Below, piece by piece: positions 42,708-52,111 of a stretch of 64,000 nucleotides of DNA; position 1 is the stretch's first letter; each line of letters opens with the position of its first letter. The translations under genes were made by a program, and so were the position numbers. The notes under the pieces are model-generated. The model was not told where the DNA came from, did not search any database, and saw nothing but the letters and a program-made list of their open reading frames with translations. This DNA is from Bacteroidales bacterium (GTDB taxonomy: Bacteria; Bacteroidota; Bacteroidia; Bacteroidales; UBA932), in assembly GCA_017938925.1 (NCBI GenBank), contig JAGBAO010000004.1, forward strand, positions 1 through 64,000, in the 5' to 3' direction.

Positions 42708-43160
42708 ATGACCGGCTTTTTTGGAAGACATACGGCAAAAATCGATGACAAGGGAAGACTCGTGATTCCTTCTGCCATCAAGAACGCCGTGCCGGCAGAG
42801 CAGATGGAGTTCGTCATCAGAAAGGACATGCACTCAGACTGCCTCGAAATGTACACATGGCAGGAGTGGAGCAACATGTCTCAGGCCGTAAGATCAAAGC
42901 TTGACCTTGCCTTTGATGACGAGCACATCAGATATTGGAGAACATACATGAGCAACACAGCCCCTGTCACCCCTGACGCGAAGCTCGGAAGGATCACCAT
43001 TCCGAAGGAACTGCTTGAGGCGGCCGGCATCACTAAAGAGGTAGTTGTCCTCGGTGTCGACTACAAGGTGGAGATATGGGCAAAGGAAAAGATTGACGGA
43101 GGATGCCTCTCACCGGAGGAGTTCCGTCAGATGGGAAAGAAGATATCGGGTCGCATTTAA
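42708..43160 (+). CDS. mraZ: transcriptional regulator MraZ
   Basis: The 150-residue protein has two SpoVT/AbrB-like halves with the family motif DxKGRxxxP (DDKGRLVIPSAIK; DAKLGRITIPKELLEAAG). MraZ forms a ring and represses the dcw promoter. The start is ATG 42708 (MTGFFGRH); codons upstream lie in the leader. It is followed after 14 bases by rsmH, with GAAGGAGG between them. Confidence 0.95.
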   Translation: MTGFFGRHTAKIDDKGRLVIPSAIKNAVPAEQMEFVIRKDMHSDCLEMYTWQEWSNMSQAVRSKLDLAFDDEHIRYWRTYMSNTAPVTPDAKLGRITIPKELLEAAGITKEVVVLGVDYKVEIWAKEKIDGGCLSPEEFRQMGKKISGRI

Positions 43161-43174
43161 GAAGGAGGTCTGAT

Positions 43175-44080
43175 ATGTCCGAGTACCACACACCAGTACT
43201 GCTTGATGAAAGCGTTTCAGCTTTGATCGGCTCAGCTTCAGGAATATACGCAGACGCCACATTCGGCGGAGGAGGACACAGTTCTGAGATTCTCAGAAGG
43301 CTGTCCCCCGAAGGTCGTCTCATCTCTTTCGACAGAGACAGCGACGCCATCGCGAACAAGCCGGATGACGACAGGCTCACACTCATCAGAAGCGACTTCA
43401 GATGGATCCACAACCACATCCTCCATCAGGGATATGCGGAAGGCATCGATGGAGTGCTCGCGGACCTGGGAGTCTCGTCACATCAGTTCGACACTGCGGA
43501 AAGAGGCTTCTCGTTCAGATACGATGCTCCGCTGGACATGAGGATGAACCAGGAGGCACAGACCACAGCCGCCGACATAATCAACGGATATGAGCAGGAG
43601 GAGCTGGAAAGGATTCTTAGACTCTACGGAGAGGTGGACAACAGCAGAAGGATCGCCCAGCTGATCTGCAAGGCCAGGGAGCAGAGTCCGATCGGGACGA
43701 CGGCACAGCTCGGAAGCGCCATCGGGAGCGCACTCCCGAAATTCGCCGAGCACAAGTTCCTTGCAAAGGTCTATCAGGCGCTCAGAATCGAGGTCAACCA
43801 GGAGATGAAGTCTCTTGAGAAGTTCCTGAGCGGCGCGGCGAAATCTCTGAAGAGCGGCGGGAAGCTGGTCATCATCACCTACCACTCGCTTGAGGACAGG
43901 ATGGTCAAGAACTTCATAAAGGCAGGCAACATCGAAGGCAAGGCGGAGAAGGACTTCTACGGAAATATCACTGCTCCTCTGAGAGCCGTGAACAGAAAGC
44001 CGATCCTGCCTCAGGAAAGCGAGATTTCATCAAACACAAGAGCAAGAAGTGCAAAACTCAGAATAGCGGAAAAGATATGA
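43175..44080 (+). CDS. rsmH: 16S rRNA m4C1402 methyltransferase
   Basis: The 301-residue SAM-dependent methylase has HTPVLLDESV, DATFGGGGHSSEIL (SAM loop), LADLGVSSHQFD, ERGFSF and CKAREQSPI. The C-terminal YHSLEDRMVKNFI is diagnostic. A strong Shine-Dalgarno sequence (43161-43168) precedes ATG 43175, unusual for this lineage. The stop overlaps ftsL as ATGA. Confidence 0.97.
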   Translation: MSEYHTPVLLDESVSALIGSASGIYADATFGGGGHSSEILRRLSPEGRLISFDRDSDAIANKPDDDRLTLIRSDFRWIHNHILHQGYAEGIDGVLADLGVSSHQFDTAERGFSFRYDAPLDMRMNQEAQTTAADIINGYEQEELERILRLYGEVDNSRRIAQLICKAREQSPIGTTAQLGSAIGSALPKFAEHKFLAKVYQALRIEVNQEMKSLEKFLSGAAKSLKSGGKLVIITYHSLEDRMVKNFIKAGNIEGKAEKDFYGNITAPLRAVNRKPILPQESEISSNTRARSAKLRIAEKI

Positions 44081-44430
44081 AGCGGTTCAAGGACATAAGA
44101 TGGAAGGCAATCGGGAAGGCGATAGGAGCGTTCTTCCTGTCCCTTGGACGTGGAGACCTGCTTCTGAGGATGAGGGTGGACAAGGCGTTACCATATATAT
44201 TATATGCATTTCTGCTCGGTTGCATAAGCATCTGGATGAGCTACCAGACAGAACAGACAATGCTCAAGGTACAGAACAACGAAAGGACAATCAGGACTCT
44301 GAAGATATACAACGCTCAAATGACATACGAGCTGGTCGGACTGGACAGGTTAAGCACAGTCGAGACAATGCTCGAAGAAATGGGTTCGGAAGTTAAGGCT
44401 CCGCAGAAGCCGGCAGACATACTTAAATAA
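44077..44430 (+). CDS. ftsL: FtsL-like cell division protein
   Basis: The 117-residue bitopic protein has a basic cytoplasmic N-terminus, one membrane helix (LPYILYAFLLGCISIWMSY) and a periplasmic coiled coil (EQTMLKVQNNERTIRTLKIYNAQMTYELVGL). Sequence similarity to FtsL is weak, as usual; the call rests on topology and the position between rsmH and ftsI. Confidence 0.85.
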   Translation: MKRFKDIRWKAIGKAIGAFFLSLGRGDLLLRMRVDKALPYILYAFLLGCISIWMSYQTEQTMLKVQNNERTIRTLKIYNAQMTYELVGLDRLSTVETMLEEMGSEVKAPQKPADILK

Positions 44431-44431
44431 G

Positions 44432-46567
44432 ATGATGGATAAGGGAAAGAACATAATGCAGAAGGGAAAGGACAACAGGGTCAGCATGATCCTGTGGGGA
44501 CTTTATTGTCTGTTCCTTCTGCTGTCTCTTGTACTGATAATCAAGATCTGCGTTCTCCAGTTCGGATGGGAGCCGGACCAGACCCTTGTCAGATATTTCC
44601 AGCCGAAGAGATACCGTCAGGTGGAGAAGCCCGAAAGGGGCGCCATCATGGACTGCAACGGAAAGCTTCTGGCCATCTCCATCCCGATGTATAACATCAA
44701 CATGGACTGCACTGTGCGCAAGGACGAGTTTGCCCGCGCCAAGACAGCCAGAAGACGCGACTCTCTGGAAAACGACTGGAAGGCAAAGGCAAAGGCCTTG
44801 AGCAGGGAGCTGCCGAAAGTGCTTGCAAAGGACGGCAAGGATGCGGACTACTATTATAATCTCATCATAAGCAACAGGGAGTCGAATCTCAAGGGCAGGA
44901 AGAACGTTCAGATAACGAAGAACATCGACCACGAGACTTATCTGAAACTGCTGGAACTGCCTCTTTTCAACGAAGGCAGGTTCAAGAGCGGTCTCATAAA
45001 GACTGAGATCGACACAAGGAAGTACCCTTACGGGAGCCTGGCCGGAAGAGTGATCGGAGATGTCAGGATCAACAAGGAGCACCCGGAGGAAAGCCGTTTC
45101 CTCGGAATCGAGGGCAAGTATGACTATATACTCCACGGCACTGAAGGATCCCAGTGGATGAAGCGCACCGACAAGGGCAGCATCGTGGATCAGGACAGCA
45201 CGATCATTGAGGTCGTTCACGGCCAGGACATAAGGACCACCCTTGACATCGACATCCAGGACATAGCAGACAGGGCACTCAGAAAGCATATTGCCGAAGA
45301 CGACGCCATAGAAGGCGGATGCGTCGTGGTTATGGATGTGAAGACAGGTGGCGTGAAGGCCATGGTGAATCTGCAGAAGAACAGTAAGGGTGTTCTCGGA
45401 GAAAACTACAACATGGCAATCGGTAGACCGGGAGAGCCGGGTTCCATCTTCAAGGCAGTGACTCTGGCGACCCTTCTGGAAGACGGACACGTCACGCTTG
45501 ACACAAAGATCCCTACCAACCACGGTAAGATGGCCGACCTGAGCAAGATAAGGGACGACCAGTATATCAAGGACTACGAGAAGAACAAGAACACAGACAG
45601 GATAAGTGTCCTGGACGGATTCAAGATATCGTCCAACTACGTGTTCAGAAGACTTACGATAGACAACTATCAGGAAAATCCTCAGGGATTCATCCACAGG
45701 CTGTACGACTACCATCTGAACGATTCGTATGAGTTTGACCTCACCGAGAAAGGCGGCACAAGGTCAAGGATCCAGGACTCGGACAGCAAATATTACCTTG
45801 CATCCGCTGCCATCGGATATTCCATCATGCAGACTCCGCTGAACATGGTGACGTTCTACAACGCCATCGCCAACAACGGAAAGATGATGAAGCCGTATCT
45901 GATCGAATCGTTCGAAGCCGCAGGCAAACCGGTCATGAAGTTCGGTCCGCAGATTCTCAGCGGTTCCATATTCTCGAAAGCGACTGCCGACACTCTGACA
46001 AGAGCGCTGAAGATGGTGACACTGGAAGGAACGGCGACACGGCTGAAGAACGCCAAATGCGTCGTTGCTGGAAAGACAGGAACCGCCAGGACAGTGCTCA
46101 GTCCGGATGAGAAGCCTCTGAAGAACGACCCGTATGTTTCGGAAAACGGTGAAAGAAAGTACCAGGCGACATTCGTGGGATTCTTCCCGGCAGATGAGCC
46201 GAAGTACACCGCGATTGTAGTGGTCTACACCAGACCTACAAAGGGAAGCGTTTACGGAGGTGTGATTCCGGCCAAGACTTTCAGGGAGATCGTGGACAAT
46301 CTCTGGTCGCTGGACAGTTCCTGGGGAGAAGACCTCCAGGCAAGAGCGAAGGTTCCTGAGATGAGGCCTGAATATATAGGAACGCGCAAAGGGTCCTCGA
46401 TTCCGGTGCCGGATGTGAAGGGAATGGGGCTGAAGGATGCGATATACGCAATCGAGAACAACGGATACAGATGCCATTACGAAGGAATCGGTCATGTCGT
46501 AAGCCAGATTCCTGCGGCAGGAAAGTGCTGTGGAAAAGGTGAAATCATAAAGCTTGTGCTCAGATGA
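44432..46567 (+). CDS. ftsI: septal peptidoglycan transpeptidase FtsI (PBP3)
   Basis: The 711-residue class B PBP has an N-terminal membrane helix (LYCLFLLLSLVLIIKICVL) and dimerisation domain (RGAIMDCNGKLLA). The transpeptidase domain has SIFK (Ser338, Lys341), SSN and KTGTAR. A C-terminal PASTA domain (about 650-711, SIPVPDVKGMGLKDAIYAIENNGY) is present. ATG 44432 and ATG 44435 are both possible starts. It overlaps murE by four bases. Confidence 0.96.
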   Translation: MMDKGKNIMQKGKDNRVSMILWGLYCLFLLLSLVLIIKICVLQFGWEPDQTLVRYFQPKRYRQVEKPERGAIMDCNGKLLAISIPMYNINMDCTVRKDEFARAKTARRRDSLENDWKAKAKALSRELPKVLAKDGKDADYYYNLIISNRESNLKGRKNVQITKNIDHETYLKLLELPLFNEGRFKSGLIKTEIDTRKYPYGSLAGRVIGDVRINKEHPEESRFLGIEGKYDYILHGTEGSQWMKRTDKGSIVDQDSTIIEVVHGQDIRTTLDIDIQDIADRALRKHIAEDDAIEGGCVVVMDVKTGGVKAMVNLQKNSKGVLGENYNMAIGRPGEPGSIFKAVTLATLLEDGHVTLDTKIPTNHGKMADLSKIRDDQYIKDYEKNKNTDRISVLDGFKISSNYVFRRLTIDNYQENPQGFIHRLYDYHLNDSYEFDLTEKGGTRSRIQDSDSKYYLASAAIGYSIMQTPLNMVTFYNAIANNGKMMKPYLIESFEAAGKPVMKFGPQILSGSIFSKATADTLTRALKMVTLEGTATRLKNAKCVVAGKTGTARTVLSPDEKPLKNDPYVSENGERKYQATFVGFFPADEPKYTAIVVVYTRPTKGSVYGGVIPAKTFREIVDNLWSLDSSWGEDLQARAKVPEMRPEYIGTRKGSSIPVPDVKGMGLKDAIYAIENNGYRCHYEGIGHVVSQIPAAGKCCGKGEIIKLVLR

Positions 46568-48039
46568 GACTCGACAGAATATTAAAGGACAGCGGCTGCC
46601 ATCTTGAGGGCAGGCATGGCGCGGTCGAGGTCAGCTCGATCTGCTGCGATTCAAGGAAGGTTTCCTATGGATCGCTTTTCGTGGCGATAAAGGGCTTTGC
46701 CAGTGACGGCCACGACTATATAGCCACTGCCATCGGCAAGGGGGCACGCGTGATAGTGTTCGAAGATCAGCAGGCATACGAAAGGCAGACGGCCTCGCTT
46801 GACATGGAGGGAGTGATTGCAGTGCAGACGGAATCATCCAGACATGCGATGGCAATCATCGCCGCGAACTTTTATGACAACCCGTCACACAAGCTTACAC
46901 TTGTGGGAATCACGGGGACAAACGGAAAGACTACGACAGTGACGCTCCTGCACAGGATGTTCACCGCCATGGGATACAGCTGCGGACTGCTTTCCACGAT
47001 TGCCAACTATGTGGGAACAAAGGGAACCGAGGCGGTCAACACCACTTCTGACCCTCTCACAATCAACTCACTGCTTGCACAGATGGTGGAAGCAGGCTGC
47101 GAATACTGCTTCATGGAAGTGAGTTCGATCGGAGTGGAACAGGAAAGAGTGGCCGGACTGAAATTCAAGGCTGGAATATTCTCCAACCTGACTCACGACC
47201 ATCTTGACTACCACAAGACCTTCGCGGAATACCTCAGGTGCAAGAAGCTTTTCTTTGACACCCTGCCGGCCGATGCCTACGCCATCATCAACATTGATGA
47301 CAGGAACGGTCTGGTGATGGTGCAGAACACCAGGGCGAAAGTGGTGACATACTCGCTCAGAAGCATAGCGGACCACACCTGCAGGATCATAGAGCAGAGC
47401 TTTGAGGGCATGCTGCTCAAGACCGACGGAGTCGAGAGCTGGAGCTGCCTGATCGGTCAGCACAACGCATACAATCTGCTTGCGATATACACGACAGCTG
47501 TCGTGCTGGGAGCTGATCCGGAAGAGACTCTTGTGGCGATGAGCACACTGAGACCGGCACCGGGAAGACTTGAGAACATGAGAGGTCCGAAAGACATATC
47601 CGTGATCATCGACTACGCGCACACACCGGACGCATTGGAGAACGTTCTCAAGACATTACGCGAAATCGCTCCGGACAGAGAGCTCATCTGCGTGTTCGGC
47701 TGCGGAGGAGACAGGGACAGGACCAAGAGACCGGAAATGGGAAGAATCGCACAGAAGATGGCTGACAGGATCATCGTGACTTCCGACAACAGCAGGACGG
47801 AAAAGACGGCGGACATCATGGCTGAAATCAAGGAGGGTATGGATATCTCCGGCAAAGCAAAGTCACTTTTCATCGAGGACCGCGAACAGGCCATCAGGAC
47901 AGCTGTGATGCTGGCGGGACAGGGAGCAACCATCCTCCTTGCAGGGAAGGGACACGAGACCTACCAGATCATAGGAACGGAAAAGACACATTTTGACGAA
48001 AAGGAAATCGTCGCAGAAGCATTCAGGACAATAGAATAG
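46564..48039 (+). CDS. murE: UDP-MurNAc-tripeptide synthetase MurE
   Basis: It adds the third stem amino acid to UDP-MurNAc-L-Ala-D-Glu. The 491-residue product has TGTNGKTTT (117-125), NTTSDPLTINSLL, NLTHDHLDYHKTF and DYAHTPDALENVL. Two deviations are visible: the usual EVSSHA reads EVSSIG (185-190), and the substrate motif DNPR reads DNSR (408-411). Asn and Arg, which select meso-diaminopimelate, are kept, so that substrate is still favoured. Confidence 0.94.
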   Translation: MRLDRILKDSGCHLEGRHGAVEVSSICCDSRKVSYGSLFVAIKGFASDGHDYIATAIGKGARVIVFEDQQAYERQTASLDMEGVIAVQTESSRHAMAIIAANFYDNPSHKLTLVGITGTNGKTTTVTLLHRMFTAMGYSCGLLSTIANYVGTKGTEAVNTTSDPLTINSLLAQMVEAGCEYCFMEVSSIGVEQERVAGLKFKAGIFSNLTHDHLDYHKTFAEYLRCKKLFFDTLPADAYAIINIDDRNGLVMVQNTRAKVVTYSLRSIADHTCRIIEQSFEGMLLKTDGVESWSCLIGQHNAYNLLAIYTTAVVLGADPEETLVAMSTLRPAPGRLENMRGPKDISVIIDYAHTPDALENVLKTLREIAPDRELICVFGCGGDRDRTKRPEMGRIAQKMADRIIVTSDNSRTEKTADIMAEIKEGMDISGKAKSLFIEDREQAIRTAVMLAGQGATILLAGKGHETYQIIGTEKTHFDEKEIVAEAFRTIE

Positions 48040-48042
48040 GAT

Positions 48043-49335
48043 ATGATATACCATTTAGTAGAATATCTCAAAGGCGCAGGGCTGGACATCCCCGGAATGG
48101 GATTGTTCAACTATCTGTCGTTCAGAGCCATCAGTGCCTTCACTATCGCACTGCTCGTTTCGATCTTCGCCGGAAAAAGGATCATAAGATGGATTCAGAA
48201 GAAGCAGATCGGAGAGGAGATCCGTGACCTCGGACTTGAAGGACAGATGCAGAAGAAGGGCACACCTACTATGGGAGGAATCATCATCTTCCTTGCCATC
48301 ATGGTTCCCGTACTGCTTTTTGCCGACCTGACAAACATATACACCATACTCCTGCTCATAAGTTCCGTATGGTTCTTCCTGATCGGATTCGCTGACGACT
48401 ACATCAAGGTGTTCAGAAAGAACAAGGAAGGTCTGAGCGCAAAGGCAAAACTTGTCGCCCAGTCACTGCTGGGTCTTGCTATCGGACTTGCAGTGTGCTT
48501 CAGCGACCAGATCGTGGTCAGGGAAGATGTGAGCATCGGGGAGACCATCACGATCGACGCCCTCGAAGAAAGTTCTGCGACAGAAGGGGGAACGTCTCTC
48601 TTTGAAAAGCACGATGTGGTGAAGAGCACAAAGACGACGATTCCGTTCATCAAGAACCACGAATTCGACTACAAGTGGCTCTCTCCTTTCAAGGGAACAT
48701 GGGGCTGGTACTGCAAATGGGGCATATATGTGCTGATGATCATCATCGTCATAACCGCATGCTCCAACGGAGTGAATCTGACTGACGGAATGGACGGTCT
48801 TGCCACAGGCACATCAGCGATAGTCGGAGTCGTGCTGGGAATATTCGCATGGCTGTCAGGCAATATAGTGAACTCAGAATATCTGAACATCATGTACATC
48901 CCGGGAAGCGGAGAACTTGCTGTCTTCATGTCGGCTTTTGTGGGAGCGCTGATCGGATTCCTGTGGTATAACTCATTCCCTGCCCAGGTCTTCATGGGAG
49001 ACACAGGAAGCCTTATGCTCGGAGGAATAATAGGCGTGTGCGCCATCCTCATAAGGAAGGAGCTTCTCCTCCCGATCCTGTGCGGAATCTTCTTCGTGGA
49101 GAGTCTCTCAGTGATGATGCAGACATTCTACTTCAAATATACAAAGAAGAAATATGGTGAAGGCAAGAGGGTGTTCAAGATGGCGCCTCTCCACCATCAC
49201 TACCAGAAGGAAGGCATTCCGGCTCTGATCAAGAACCCGGTGAAGGCCATTCCGGAAGCAAAGATAGTGGTCAGATTCTGGATCATCGGAATCATACTCG
49301 CAGTGGTTACAATAGCATTATTGAAGGTCAGATAA
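48043..49335 (+). CDS. mraY: phospho-MurNAc-pentapeptide transferase MraY
   Basis: The 430-residue polytopic enzyme forms lipid I. It shows KKGTPTMGGIIIF, FADDYIKVFRKN (catalytic Asp pair), the Mg2+ motif NLTDGMDGLA, FMGDTGSLMLGG and APLHHHYQKEG. An extra hydrophilic segment at about 165-215 (IVVREDVSIGETI...) is typical of Bacteroidota MraY. It is three bases after murE. Confidence 0.97.
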   Translation: MIYHLVEYLKGAGLDIPGMGLFNYLSFRAISAFTIALLVSIFAGKRIIRWIQKKQIGEEIRDLGLEGQMQKKGTPTMGGIIIFLAIMVPVLLFADLTNIYTILLLISSVWFFLIGFADDYIKVFRKNKEGLSAKAKLVAQSLLGLAIGLAVCFSDQIVVREDVSIGETITIDALEESSATEGGTSLFEKHDVVKSTKTTIPFIKNHEFDYKWLSPFKGTWGWYCKWGIYVLMIIIVITACSNGVNLTDGMDGLATGTSAIVGVVLGIFAWLSGNIVNSEYLNIMYIPGSGELAVFMSAFVGALIGFLWYNSFPAQVFMGDTGSLMLGGIIGVCAILIRKELLLPILCGIFFVESLSVMMQTFYFKYTKKKYGEGKRVFKMAPLHHHYQKEGIPALIKNPVKAIPEAKIVVRFWIIGIILAVVTIALLKVR

Positions 49336-49345
49336 CATTACGTAT

Positions 49346-50680
49346 ATGTCAAGAATAGTAGTTTTAGGTGGTGGTGAAAGCGGAGTGGGCTCCGCAGTAC
49401 TCGCAAAGGTCAAGGGATTCGATGTATTCCTCTCAGATATGGGCAAGCTGTCTGAGAAATATTCTGCCATGCTCAAGGAATGGGATATTCCTTTCGAGCA
49501 GGGACAGCATACTGAAGACCTGATCCTCAATGCAGATGAAGTCATCAAGAGCCCGGGAATCCCGGAAACGGCTCCGATGGTGCAGAAGGTGCTCGACAAG
49601 GGAATCGGTGTGATTTCCGAGATCGAGTTCGCTGGAAGGTATGACTCTGCAAAGAAGGTTTGCATCACCGGAAGCAACGGAAAGACCACGACCACATCGC
49701 TCATCTACCATCTTCTCCAGCAGGCCGGCCTGAACGTCGGGCTCGGCGGAAACATCGGAAAGAGTTACGCCTATCAGGTAGCAACCGAGCAGCATGACAT
49801 CTATGTCCTGGAACTGAGCAGCTTCCAGCTTGACAACGTATATGACTTCAAGGCTGACATAGCGATCATCACCAACATAACCCCTGACCATCTTGACAGG
49901 TACGGCTACAACATGGAGAACTACGTGAAGTCGAAGTTCCGCATCACACGCAACATGTCGAGTGAGGACTGCTTCATTTTCTGTTCTGACGATGAGATCA
50001 CGATAAACCATCTGAACAAGATCGTCGTACAGGCACAGAAGCTCCCGTTCACTCAGAAGAACGAGGTGGAGCAGGGTGCTTTCGTAAAGGAGGACAGGAT
50101 GATCGTAAGATACAAGGAGCAGGAGTGCGACATGTATCTTCAGGAGCTTGCCCTGGGAGGAAAGCACAATGTATATAATTCCATGGCTGCCGCACTTGCA
50201 GCAAAGGCAATGGACATTGACAACCAGGTGATCAGAGACGGACTCGCGACATTCCAGGCTGTGGAGCACAGGCTTGAAAACGTGCTCAGCATCAGGGAGG
50301 TCCTTTATATCAACGACTCGAAGGCCACGAATGTGGATGCTGCATGGTACGCTCTCGAGTGCCAGACAAGGCCGGTGATCTGGATCGTCGGAGGTACCGA
50401 CAAGGGTAATGATTATTCCACCCTTGTTGACCTCGCCAGGGAGAAGGTCAAGGCAATCATCTGCATGGGTCTGGACAATGCCAAGATACATGCGGCATTT
50501 GAGGGTGTCGTACCACAGATGCACGACGTGACCTCTGCTCAGGATGCAGTGAAACTTGCCGACAGTCTGGCAGTTGCAGGAGACGTAGTGCTCCTGTCAC
50601 CATGCTGCGCAAGCTTCGATCTGTTCAAGAACTACGAAGACAGAGGAAGACAGTTCAAGGAAGCAGTAAGGAACCTATAA
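49346..50680 (+). CDS. murD: UDP-MurNAc-L-alanine:D-glutamate ligase MurD
   Basis: It adds D-Glu to UDP-MurNAc-Ala. The 444-residue product has an N-terminal Rossmann motif (VVLGGGESGVGSA), ATP loop TGSNGKTTTTS, LSSFQLD, NITPDHLDRYG, EHRLENVL, NDSKATNVDA and a C-terminal SPCCASFDLFKNYEDRG, all diagnostic. It is ten bases after mraY. Confidence 0.97.
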   Translation: MSRIVVLGGGESGVGSAVLAKVKGFDVFLSDMGKLSEKYSAMLKEWDIPFEQGQHTEDLILNADEVIKSPGIPETAPMVQKVLDKGIGVISEIEFAGRYDSAKKVCITGSNGKTTTTSLIYHLLQQAGLNVGLGGNIGKSYAYQVATEQHDIYVLELSSFQLDNVYDFKADIAIITNITPDHLDRYGYNMENYVKSKFRITRNMSSEDCFIFCSDDEITINHLNKIVVQAQKLPFTQKNEVEQGAFVKEDRMIVRYKEQECDMYLQELALGGKHNVYNSMAAALAAKAMDIDNQVIRDGLATFQAVEHRLENVLSIREVLYINDSKATNVDAAWYALECQTRPVIWIVGGTDKGNDYSTLVDLAREKVKAIICMGLDNAKIHAAFEGVVPQMHDVTSAQDAVKLADSLAVAGDVVLLSPCCASFDLFKNYEDRGRQFKEAVRNL

Positions 50681-50682
50681 AG

Positions 50683-52110
50683 ATGAGACAGAACAGCAAA
50701 AGAAATGAAGAACCGTCCAAGGGAAGGTTCTGGAACTTCATCGACAATATCGAAGGTGATAAGGTCGTATGGGTCATTGTGTTCATGCTCATCATATTTT
50801 CGGTATTGGCCATCTTCTCCTCGACCTCGCTTCTGAAGGAAGGTAGCAAGGACAGGATGGATTTCATCAGGGACCATATCGTGGTGGTCGGCATCGGACT
50901 TGCCCTTATAGCCGGCCTGTACAACATCAAGAAGATCGGGGTGTTCAGGGTTCTGTCCCAGCTCGGATTCGGGCTCTCCATGCTCCTTCTGCTGATTCTG
51001 GACCTGCATGTGAAGATTCCAGGAGTGATAGAGGCAGAGTACATCAACGGGGCGTGGCGAACCTTGAGAATTGCAGGATTCCAGATGCATGTGTTCGAGG
51101 TCGTGAAAGTCGCGATGGTACTGTATCTCGCATGGGCCCTGCACGCCTATAAGGAAGATGAGGAGGCTCAGAAGAAGAGAAAGCCGAGCAAATATATGAA
51201 GATCTGCAACTCCTTCTCCGGAAACAAGACCTTCGGATTCCTTGCAAAGCCGTTCTGGAAGAGGATGATATATATGTATATGCCTATCCTCATCGTCTGC
51301 GTCCTCGTTCTGATGGGAAGCGGTTCCAGTGCAGTATTCATCGGGGCCATACTCATCGCTGTTCTTCTGGTGGGAGGAGCTCCTTTCAAGGAGATAGGAA
51401 TGGCGGCGGCAGCAGGAATCGCCACTCTTGCACTGATTGTGGGTGTCTATAAGGCGACTGACGGCAAAGTCTTCCCGGCATTCGAACGAGTAGCCACCAT
51501 GCTTACAAGAGTCGGAGCGGACTACGATGTGGAAAGGCTCAAGACCCTTAGGGAAGGATCCCGTGAGTTCTACGACGAACTGGATAATATCAAGCAGCCA
51601 TACAGTGCGATGATCGCAGTCCACGAAGGAGGAATCATTGGCAAGGGAATAGGAGGCAGCACACAGAAATATGTGGTTTCCAACATATACGGAGACTACA
51701 TGTTCAGTTTCATCGTCGAGGAATATGGACTTGTTGGCGGAATACTTATAATATTGCTATATGTGAGTCTCCTTGCCAGAGGGTCGCTCATCGCCAGCAA
51801 GTGCAACAACGAATATGCTAAGATTGCCGTGGGAGGGCTAAGCGTGCTGATCACAGGACAGGCATTCATGCATATGATGGTGAACGTCAATATCGGTCCG
51901 ATGACCGGACAGACCCTGCCTCTTATAAGTCACGGAAGTTTTGCGTTTCTGGTCTTCTGCATCGCATTCGGAGTGATACTCTCTATAAGCAGGATGGCAC
52001 GCAATCAGATCCGGGAGGAGGAAGAGGCGGCAGTTCCGCTATATGAAAGCGAGAGCCGGGACGACATCCAGGCCAGCATGGACATTCTCGAACAGATTGA
52101 TGAGATATGA
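50683..52110 (+). CDS. ftsW: septal peptidoglycan polymerase FtsW
   Basis: The 475-residue SEDS glycosyltransferase polymerises lipid II with FtsI. It has about ten membrane segments; marks are WRTLRIAGFQMHVFEVVKVAMVL (SEDS W-R/E region), KQPYSAMIAVHEGGIIGKGIGGS, DYMFSFIVEEYGLVGG and GPMTGQTLPLISHGSFAFL. The start is ATG 50683, two bases after the murD stop; longer frames overlap murD. Confidence 0.96.
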   Translation: MRQNSKRNEEPSKGRFWNFIDNIEGDKVVWVIVFMLIIFSVLAIFSSTSLLKEGSKDRMDFIRDHIVVVGIGLALIAGLYNIKKIGVFRVLSQLGFGLSMLLLLILDLHVKIPGVIEAEYINGAWRTLRIAGFQMHVFEVVKVAMVLYLAWALHAYKEDEEAQKKRKPSKYMKICNSFSGNKTFGFLAKPFWKRMIYMYMPILIVCVLVLMGSGSSAVFIGAILIAVLLVGGAPFKEIGMAAAAGIATLALIVGVYKATDGKVFPAFERVATMLTRVGADYDVERLKTLREGSREFYDELDNIKQPYSAMIAVHEGGIIGKGIGGSTQKYVVSNIYGDYMFSFIVEEYGLVGGILIILLYVSLLARGSLIASKCNNEYAKIAVGGLSVLITGQAFMHMMVNVNIGPMTGQTLPLISHGSFAFLVFCIAFGVILSISRMARNQIREEEEAAVPLYESESRDDIQASMDILEQIDEI

Positions 52111-52111
52111 T

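Noticed and set aside
44423..45715. 430-codon antisense frame over ftsI
   Set aside because: Opposite to a conserved gene with all PBP motifs; it is an effect of codon bias in a high-GC third position.
49433..50524. 363-codon antisense frame over murD
   Set aside because: Shadow of murD without any domain feature.
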